5,357 nt of DNA from NCBI GenBank assembly GCA_029937205.1, contig JAPYQV010000229.1, positions 1 to 5,357 on the forward strand. Direction: 5' to 3'. Both the position numbers and the translations under genes were made by a program. The notes under the pieces are model-generated. The model saw only the letters and a list, made by a program, of their open reading frames with translations. It was not told where the DNA came from and searched no databases. Shown in pieces: positions 1 to 4,677 of this stretch. The DNA is from Alphaproteobacteria bacterium. Lineage in GTDB: Bacteria > Pseudomonadota > Alphaproteobacteria > UBA828. Position 1 is the first letter of the stretch. Each line of letters begins with the position of its first letter.

Positions 1-153
1 CCACAAATGTGGCACCTAGATGCCGGGAGCGGGAGCCATCCACCCCATCTGCTTTTGGCTAATCTCGGACTCTTTCAGCACACTTAGATGACTTCCGCTG
101 TTGGGTGTAAAGCGGGCATTAATCAGCGCTGCTGAGACTGACACACCTGATGC
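1..153. other. Non-coding left flank with short inverted repeats
   Basis: No open reading frame of useful length or recognisable RNA gene lies in this stretch, which ends at the left inverted repeat of the insertion sequence. What can be seen is a set of small inverted repeats: CCACA/TGTGG at 1-12, GGCA/TGCC at 11-24, CCGCT (95-99) with AGCGG (111-115), and TCAGC/GCTGA at 123-135. The CCGCT...AGCGG pair resembles degenerate hairpins scattered between genes in many alphaproteobacteria, but I cannot assign it to a named repeat family. The stretch could be remnant intergenic or mobile DNA. Its original relation to the operon downstream is uncertain because the insertion sequence lacks a target duplication. 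Confidence 0.5.
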
Positions 154-173
154 GGCTTTGTCAGAGCAAATCG
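154..173 (+). repeat. Left terminal inverted repeat of the IS6 element
   Basis: The 20 bases starting GGCTTTGTCA match the reverse complement of 940-959 at 15 positions, including a shared TGTCA block and a shared AAATCG block. Transposase binds such ends. The agreement fixes the left edge of the element to within a base or two. Confidence 0.8.
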
Positions 174-210
174 GCTTGAGGGGAGGATGGGCGGTCCCTA
201 GCTTCGTCGG

Positions 211-906
211 ATGAGAAATCCCTTCTGCTATTTCAACAGTTCACCCGAGATCATCCGCCTCACGGTGATGATGTATATCCGCTATCCACTGTCACTGCGC
301 CAAGTCGAAGATCTCCTGTCCGAGCGCGGCATCGACATCTACCACGAGACGGTACGGTTCTGGTGGAACCGGTTCGGTCCGATGTTTGCTGCAGAGGTCA
401 GGAAGCGCCGGATTCATAATCAATCATACTCACGGTGGCGCTGGCACCTGGACGAAGTTTTTGTGAAGATCAACGGAGAGACGCATTATCTCTGGCGGGC
501 GGTTGATCACGAAGGCGAAGTGCTCGAGGTGTTCGTCACGAAGCGCCGGGATCGCAAGGCTGCACTCAAGTTTCTGAAGCGTGCGATGAAGCGGTATGGT
601 CAGCCTAAGGTTATCGTCACGGACCGCCTCCGATCTTATCAGGCCGCGATGAATGTGATCGGTAATGCCGCTGACCAGGAGTGCGGACGATGGCTCAACA
701 ACCGGGCCGAAAATTCACACCAGCCATTCCGGCGACGAGAGGGAGCGATGGCCAAATTCAGGGCGGTGAAGACTCTGCAAAAGTTCGTCGCCGTCCACGC
801 CTCGATCCACAACCACTTCAATCTGGAACGCCATCTCAACCGCCGCGAAGTCTTCAAGCAAAACCGCTCCGCGGCATTGGCCGAGTGGCGGCAGTTGGCA
901 GCCTAA
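211..906 (+). CDS. IS6-family DDE transposase
   Basis: This 231-residue protein catalyses replicative transposition of the surrounding element. The N-terminal part (about residues 1-65) is the DNA-binding region, with the family opening MRNPF, then YPLSLRQVEDLLSERG and an HETVRFWWNRFGP helix-turn-helix-like segment. The catalytic domain carries all three acidic residues: D81 in WHLDE, D138 in VTDRLRSY and E167 in NNRAENSHQ, with 28 residues between the second Asp and the Glu. The length matches the family's usual 230-240 residues, and no frameshift or stop is seen, so the enzyme is probably intact. ATG 211 is the first possible start in this frame, because a TAG lies at 199-201. It has no good Shine-Dalgarno sequence nearby; a GGGAGG at 181-186 is too far away and sits against a four-codon frame (187-201). 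Poor translation initiation would fit the low expression common for transposases. The gene lies wholly inside the inverted repeats. Confidence 0.93.
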   Translation: MRNPFCYFNSSPEIIRLTVMMYIRYPLSLRQVEDLLSERGIDIYHETVRFWWNRFGPMFAAEVRKRRIHNQSYSRWRWHLDEVFVKINGETHYLWRAVDHEGEVLEVFVTKRRDRKAALKFLKRAMKRYGQPKVIVTDRLRSYQAAMNVIGNAADQECGRWLNNRAENSHQPFRRREGAMAKFRAVKTLQKFVAVHASIHNHFNLERHLNRREVFKQNRSAALAEWRQLAA

Positions 907-939
907 CAGCCTCGCTGTCAGGAACTTTGGAAATTGATT

Positions 940-959
940 CGATTTAGTATGACAGTGCC
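940..959 (-). repeat. Right terminal inverted repeat of the IS6 element
   Basis: The reverse complement reads GGCACTGTCATACTAAATCG and pairs with the left end at 154-173 (15 of 20 positions). It ends at 959, directly against the TTGACA hexamer of the operon leader. Confidence 0.8.
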
Positions 960-1114
960 TTGACAAACACTGCGTGATGAATTTGTCTTGCGTACTGTGA
1001 AGGTATGCTTGCGGCTGAGGGGCGTCGCGTCAAATTATCAAAGTATCCTGCCCATTTGGTCCGCAGCCAAAAAATAAAAATATTTGTAAACCAAATTAAG
1101 GTGGGAGAGAAGCG
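960..1114 (+). promoter_or_regulatory. Leader of the transporter operon, with -35-like box and inverted repeats
   Basis: The 155 bases between the insertion sequence and the binding-protein start must carry whatever native promoter remains. A perfect TTGACA (960-965) abuts the insertion-sequence edge, but hexamers 16-18 bases downstream (around 982-989) do not resemble TATAAT. TATGCT (1004-1009) and TATCCT (1044-1049) are possible -10 boxes, each without a good -35 partner. Two inverted repeats could be operators or leader structures: GACAAA (962-967) with TTTGTC (982-987), centres 20 bases apart, and ATTTGGT (1054-1060) with ACCAAAT (1090-1096). The last 45 bases are very AT-rich up to the ribosome-binding site GGGAG at 1103-1107. 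The transcription start and the regulator are unknown. Confidence 0.4.
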
Positions 1115-2641
1115 ATGTTTTATGTTCCCAAGAAAGCACTCTACAAAACTATTAGCCGTCGAAAGTTCCTCGAGCTTGGCGGCGGCACGGCAGTCGCGCT
1201 CGGCGCCGGTTCGCTTGCGGTCGGTCTCGGTTCCGTCATTACCAAGCATCCTGTCCATGCGGCGTCGTCGATGGATGCCAAGTGGCGCCAGTATGAGGGC
1301 TCGAAACTAGTGTTCATGTCGGAGAACACACCGCCTTCTTTCGCCATTCGCGACAATATCAAATCATTTTATGATTTAACCGGCATCGAAGTGGAAATTC
1401 TTACCGATGGTCTACCGACCGTGCAGCAGAAAGTCGGCATCGATCTGAGAAGTGGCCAGGCTGATTACCAACTTAATTATGTTCAGGATAAGCCGATCGG
1501 CTCGCCCTTCGCTGATTTCTACGCTGATTTGAACCAATTTTCGATGGACGACACCTTGCCGCTCGATCCGCAAGGTTATGGCGACAATGTCTGGTTCGAG
1601 AATTATCTCGACGCCTGCGGAGTCTATTACGAGCGTGGACCTATCCGAGCTTTCCCTTATGACTGTGCCGTGTCGTGCACTTTCTATCGGCAGGATCTGT
1701 TCGAGAAATTGAGCAAGGATTTCGAAGCCGATTACGGTTATAGAATGGAATTCACCGACGATACGACATACAAAAATATGGTCGATTTTTCCGCTTTCTT
1801 CAAAATGATGCACGAACGTGATGCGTCTATTCCATATGGCTACGGCCAGCATCACGGCTCGTTTGGCTGGACCACACAACTCGACATCCAGCGCCATATG
1901 TATGCTCAGAACCAATGGCTCGATTTTGCTGTCGATGACACCCTGGGTTCGAGGAATCCCGGCCCGTCAAACTGGGGCGACGCGCAGTCGGTCAAATCAA
2001 TGGAGGGCTACAAGGCGCTTGCTGATGTCTCCCACCCCGATAATTTGACCAACGGCACGCTTGAGCTGAATACGGTATATGCGGCCGGCGGCGTGGCGAT
2101 GCAGATTCAGTATCATGAGTTTGCCGCTTCGGTCGAAGATGCCGAGCAATCTGTGGCGGCCGGCGGCAAGACCGCCTACGCCATGGGGCCGAAGGGCGAG
2201 CAGTCCTGGAACGTCGCGACGAGCAATGTGGTGAACGCCACCAATTGCGGTATCGGCGGTATCGGCATCAATGCCGACGCCTCCATGGACCTGCAACGGG
2301 CGGCCTTTATCTTCGCCAGCTGGGCGTGCAGCCACGAGACGCAACTGATGGTCCTGAAAGGCGTTGGCGGAACGCCGACGCGCAAAACCGTGTTGGAACT
2401 GCCGGAAGTCAAGGCGGCGCGCAACCGCCCGACCAGCATGCCCAACGCGCTGACCTTCGAGGCCGTATACGACAAGGGCATCCATTCGCCCAACATGGTG
2501 CTGGGGCCGAAGTTGCCGAAGGCAAGCGAATATCATGAGATCGTCCGCGTCGGCACCCAGCAATGCATCTCGGGCGAACTTTCCGCCCAAGAGGCTTGCG
2601 AGTCCATCGGCGACGAGCTCAACGCGATGCACGGCGTCTAG
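1115..2641 (+). CDS. Tat-exported ABC transporter substrate-binding protein (family 1, sugar type)
   Basis: This periplasmic receptor of a CUT1-type importer binds solute and delivers it to the permease pair encoded next. The N-terminus is a twin-arginine signal: SRRKFL at residues 14-19, a Gly/Ala/Leu-rich segment to about 43, then VHA-A near 47-50 as the likely cleavage site. The mature part has the layout of family 1 solute-binding proteins: an early TGIEVEI strand, QQKVGIDLRSGQADYQLNYV, a PYDCAVSCTFYRQDLFEK segment (Tyr-Arg-x-Asp), GGVAM at 325-329, GIGINA at 382-387, and TPTRKTV near 420, where the family often has a Pro-x-Arg motif. At 508 residues it is longer than the roughly 420-450 typical of MalE/UgpB-like proteins. 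The start is supported by GGGAG at 1103-1107, 7 bases upstream. The mature protein has seven cysteines, including C184 and C188. GC rises clearly in the last third of the gene. The substrate is not identifiable; sugar or polyol is inferred from the family alone. Confidence 0.88.
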   Translation: MFYVPKKALYKTISRRKFLELGGGTAVALGAGSLAVGLGSVITKHPVHAASSMDAKWRQYEGSKLVFMSENTPPSFAIRDNIKSFYDLTGIEVEILTDGLPTVQQKVGIDLRSGQADYQLNYVQDKPIGSPFADFYADLNQFSMDDTLPLDPQGYGDNVWFENYLDACGVYYERGPIRAFPYDCAVSCTFYRQDLFEKLSKDFEADYGYRMEFTDDTTYKNMVDFSAFFKMMHERDASIPYGYGQHHGSFGWTTQLDIQRHMYAQNQWLDFAVDDTLGSRNPGPSNWGDAQSVKSMEGYKALADVSHPDNLTNGTLELNTVYAAGGVAMQIQYHEFAASVEDAEQSVAAGGKTAYAMGPKGEQSWNVATSNVVNATNCGIGGIGINADASMDLQRAAFIFASWACSHETQLMVLKGVGGTPTRKTVLELPEVKAARNRPTSMPNALTFEAVYDKGIHSPNMVLGPKLPKASEYHEIVRVGTQQCISGELSAQEACESIGDELNAMHGV

Positions 2642-2651
2642 AGTATTATAA

Positions 2652-2725
2652 GGCGTCTTGGGGTTACCGGCCGAGAATACCCACTGCCACGGCTGATCGG
2701 CTGTGGCAGTGGGTTCTCAGACGCC
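2652..2725 (+). promoter_or_regulatory. Long intercistronic RNA hairpin between binding-protein and permease genes
   Basis: ACCCACTGCCAC (2679-2690) is perfectly complementary to GTGGCAGTGGGT (2703-2714), a 12-bp core. The core extends inward through GGCT/GGCT by G-C and G-U pairs to a GATC tetraloop (2695-2698). It extends outward by GAGA (2673-2676) with TCTC (2715-2718) across a 2-base bulge, then by GGCGTCT (2652-2658) with AGACGCC (2719-2725) across a 14-base bulge. No T-run follows (GTCTAAATTTG), so this is not a standard intrinsic terminator. The position, 10 bases after the binding-protein stop and 43 bases before the permease start, matches structures that protect the upstream message from 3' exonucleases or partly attenuate read-through. 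Either effect would give more binding protein than channel, as known for malE-malF. The structure is visible; the function is inferred. Confidence 0.75.
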
Positions 2726-2768
2726 GTCTAAATTTGTCTGACCCGCGCGCGCTTTCCGGAAATCACCA

Positions 2769-3749
2769 ATGGCCGTAAACGAAATTGATCGCGACCTCCC
2801 GGAGCAAGGCGAGTACCGGGGCGTGCGGCGGGTGGACTATGTCCCGCAAATTTTTAACAATCAGCCGGCGCGTTATTATTTGATGTGGCTGCTGCTGCCG
2901 GCTGTTTTGCTGTTGGCGGCGATATCGCTATATCCCCTTGTCTGGCTGATTTATATGAGCCTGCACGAAGTGCAAATGGCGCCGGGCAAGTCGGACCTGT
3001 GGGCCGGCGTCGATAATTTCACCCGCCTATTTTCCGACAAAAATTTCGCACGCGGGTGGGTCACCCTGTTTAAATACAGCGCCCTTTGTCTTTCCGTCGA
3101 GATTTCGCTCGGCGTTTTGGTCGCCATTATTCTGAATAATTCCCGGCTGGAGAAATTCTTCATCACTATCTTCCTGATGCCGATGATGATGGCCCCCGTG
3201 GTCGCCGGCTTTCTTTACATGTTTCTCTATAATGGCACCTTCGGCTGGTATTTTTGGCTGCTGCGCAGCCTCGGCGTGCTCGATGGCGGCACGATTCTCG
3301 GCAATAAATCCTGGGCCATGGGCGCCGTCGTCGCCACCGATGTCTGGCAGTGGACTCCCTTGATTGCGCTGATCACGCTGGCCGGGTTGAAGCGCGTGCC
3401 GCAGGAGCAGCTCGAAGCGAATATGGTCGATGGCGCCGGACCGATACGGAATTTCTTCAGCGTGGCGCTGCCCAATTTATATCCCTTCCTGCTGATCGCG
3501 ATCCTGTTGCGCTTCATGGATAATTTCCGTTTCATCGATACCATCCTGATCATGACCGGTGGCGGGCCGGCCAACGCCACCAAGATTCTGCCGACCTACC
3601 TGTTTGACGTGTCGTTCAAGTTCTTTGAGCTCGGTCGAGGTGCGGCGATCGCCATTTCCTTGTTGTTGTTGACGATTCTGCTCGGATTGATTCTCACCAA
3701 AGTATTCGAGGACCCCACGGGCAAGCTCAAAACCGACGGAACGGATTAG
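2769..3749 (+). CDS. ABC transporter permease, MalF type
   Basis: This 326-residue inner-membrane protein is one half of the channel of a carbohydrate-type (CUT1) importer. After a hydrophilic N-terminus of about 36 residues there are six hydrophobic segments, near residues 38-62, 102-123, 130-154, 183-206, 236-258 and 291-311. The cytoplasmic EAA loop that docks on the ATPase is at 216-235: E216-A217-N218, D221-G222, and L234-P235 with the normal 13-residue step from Gly to Pro. The third loop residue is Asn rather than Ala, a tolerated change in MalF-type subunits. A GGGPANAT motif follows at 264-271, as is usual in this group. The start has only a weak ribosome-binding site (GGA at 2758-2760), which fits low production relative to the binding protein upstream. 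The stop is followed after 3 bases by the second permease, so translation is probably coupled. Confidence 0.92.
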   Translation: MAVNEIDRDLPEQGEYRGVRRVDYVPQIFNNQPARYYLMWLLLPAVLLLAAISLYPLVWLIYMSLHEVQMAPGKSDLWAGVDNFTRLFSDKNFARGWVTLFKYSALCLSVEISLGVLVAIILNNSRLEKFFITIFLMPMMMAPVVAGFLYMFLYNGTFGWYFWLLRSLGVLDGGTILGNKSWAMGAVVATDVWQWTPLIALITLAGLKRVPQEQLEANMVDGAGPIRNFFSVALPNLYPFLLIAILLRFMDNFRFIDTILIMTGGGPANATKILPTYLFDVSFKFFELGRGAAIAISLLLLTILLGLILTKVFEDPTGKLKTDGTD

Positions 3750-3752
3750 GAC

Positions 3753-4631
3753 ATGGCATCGCGCGAGATCGTCCGCTACAAGTCACCGGCGCGCTCGGCG
3801 TTTTCGGTGCTGGTCATTGTGTTCCTGATTGTCTTCTTCGTTTGGACCGTGTTGCCGCTCGCCATCATGCTAATTTCCTCGTTTAAGGATCTGCTCGACG
3901 CGTTCAAACTCCCCGCTGAGGGCGATTGGGGCGGGGTCGGGGTGATGTTCGACTTCACGCCCACCAGCGCGCATTACGTCGAGCTCTTCACCGAAAAACA
4001 TTTCGGTCTGTATATGCGCAACAGCCTGATCGCCGCGCTGGGCTCGGCCGTGGTGTCGGTGTTTCTCGGCACGATGGCGGCCTATGCGCTGTCGCGCGCC
4101 GAATTTAGAGGCAAGAAAGACCTTCTGTTTTGGATCATTTCGACCCGCATGGCACCGGTGGTTGCGGTGATGGTGCCGCTCTACGTTATTTTCCGCTCGT
4201 CCGGTCTGGTCGGCACGCTGCCCGGGCTGATCCTTGCCTACACCACGTTCAACCTGCCTTTCGCGATCTGGATCCTGAAGGGCTTCTTCGACAATGTACC
4301 CTATGCCATTGAGGAAGCCGCGTTAGTTGACGGCGCCAATCGCTGGCAGTCATTGCGCATGATCATGCCGCTGGTGGCACCTGGTGTCGGCGCGTTCATC
4401 GTGCTCTGCGTGCTTTTCAGCTGGAACGATTTTCTCTTCGCTTCGATTATCGGCTCGGGTGGCGCCAAGACCCTGCCCGTCGCCACCGCCGAGCTGGTGC
4501 AACCGGTCAAGATTCAATGGGGCAGCATCATGGCCGCCGGTGTCGTCACCACCGCGCCGATGATGTTTCTCGGTCTTCTCATCCGGCGTTATCTTGTCAC
4601 TGGCCTCACCATGGGCGCGGTGCGGGAGTAA
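3753..4631 (+). CDS. ABC transporter permease, MalG type
   Basis: This 292-residue inner-membrane protein is the second half of the importer channel. Hydrophobic segments lie near residues 17-43, 89-112, 124-147, 155-176, 207-231 and 258-278, six in all, with a short cytoplasmic N-terminus. The C-terminal sequence (RRYLVTGLTMGAVRE) is the usual ending of MalG-type subunits. The EAA loop runs from E188-A189-A190 through D193-G194 to P206. From G194 to the Pro is 12 residues, against 13 in the partner permease here and in MalF/MalG as I recall them, so the loop appears one residue short. The start lies 3 bases after the previous stop. An AGGA overlapping that stop and a GACGGAACGG stretch just upstream are the only ribosome-binding candidates, suggesting coupling to the first permease gene. 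Nothing suggests a frameshift or truncation. Confidence 0.92.
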   Translation: MASREIVRYKSPARSAFSVLVIVFLIVFFVWTVLPLAIMLISSFKDLLDAFKLPAEGDWGGVGVMFDFTPTSAHYVELFTEKHFGLYMRNSLIAALGSAVVSVFLGTMAAYALSRAEFRGKKDLLFWIISTRMAPVVAVMVPLYVIFRSSGLVGTLPGLILAYTTFNLPFAIWILKGFFDNVPYAIEEAALVDGANRWQSLRMIMPLVAPGVGAFIVLCVLFSWNDFLFASIIGSGGAKTLPVATAELVQPVKIQWGSIMAAGVVTTAPMMFLGLLIRRYLVTGLTMGAVRE

Positions 4632-4634
4632 GTC

Positions 4635-4676
4635 ATGAACGGAATACCCAAAACATCGATCGATCGGAGGCGCTGA
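4635..4676 (+). CDS. Possible 13-residue leader or coupling peptide before the ATPase gene
   Basis: In the 46-base gap after the second permease there is an ATG at 4635 preceded by GGGAG (4624-4628), 6 bases away and overlapping the end of the permease gene. It opens a 13-codon frame (MNGIPKTSIDRRR) that stops with TGA at 4674-4676, one base before the ATPase ATG. The ATPase ribosome-binding site GGAGG lies inside this frame. Such an arrangement could keep ribosomes moving through the gap and couple ATPase translation to the permease. It could equally be chance, since a strong Shine-Dalgarno sequence already serves the ATPase. No family is recognised. Confidence 0.25.
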   Translation: MNGIPKTSIDRRR

Positions 4677-4677
4677 C

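Larger units (their letters stand above)
154..959 (+). mobile_element. Complete IS6-family insertion sequence, 806 bp
   Basis: The element is bounded by imperfect inverted repeats. The left end begins GGCTTTGTCAGAGCAAATCG at 154, and the right end, read as its reverse complement from 959, begins GGCACTGTCATACTAAATCG; 15 of these 20 positions agree. The GG..(T)TGT start, the total length near 800 bp and the single transposase gene filling almost the whole element are typical of the IS6 (IS26-like) family. The flanking octamers are CCTGATGC (146-153) and TTGACAAA (960-967). They do not match, so the usual 8-bp target duplication is absent. IS6 elements move by replicative cointegrate formation and can delete or join flanking DNA, which would explain unmatched flanks. 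The element points toward the transporter operon, and I see no terminator between the transposase stop and the right end. Confidence 0.85.

Noticed and set aside
10..24. TGGCAC...TGCC resembling a sigma-54 promoter
   Set aside because: Only 9 bases separate the GG and GC dinucleotides instead of the required 10, and no suitable gene follows within the usual distance.
187..201. Four-codon frame MGGP upstream of the transposase as a leader peptide
   Set aside because: Its only Shine-Dalgarno candidate touches the ATG with no spacing, so translation is improbable.
944..1258. Minus-strand frame of 104 codons covering the operon leader
   Set aside because: It spans the insertion-sequence edge and the start of the binding-protein gene, has no recognisable domain, and would bridge a recent junction.
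1997..2632. Minus-strand frame (211 codons) opposite the binding-protein gene
   Set aside because: It lies entirely over the GC-rich end of a well-supported gene and shows no recognisable domain; its Arg/His/Gly-rich composition is typical of a shadow frame.
2703..2740. Hairpin after the binding-protein gene as a full intrinsic terminator
   Set aside because: The stem is strong, but the bases after it (GTCTAAATTTGTCTG) contain no T-run, and the permease genes downstream have no obvious promoter of their own, so complete termination is unlikely.
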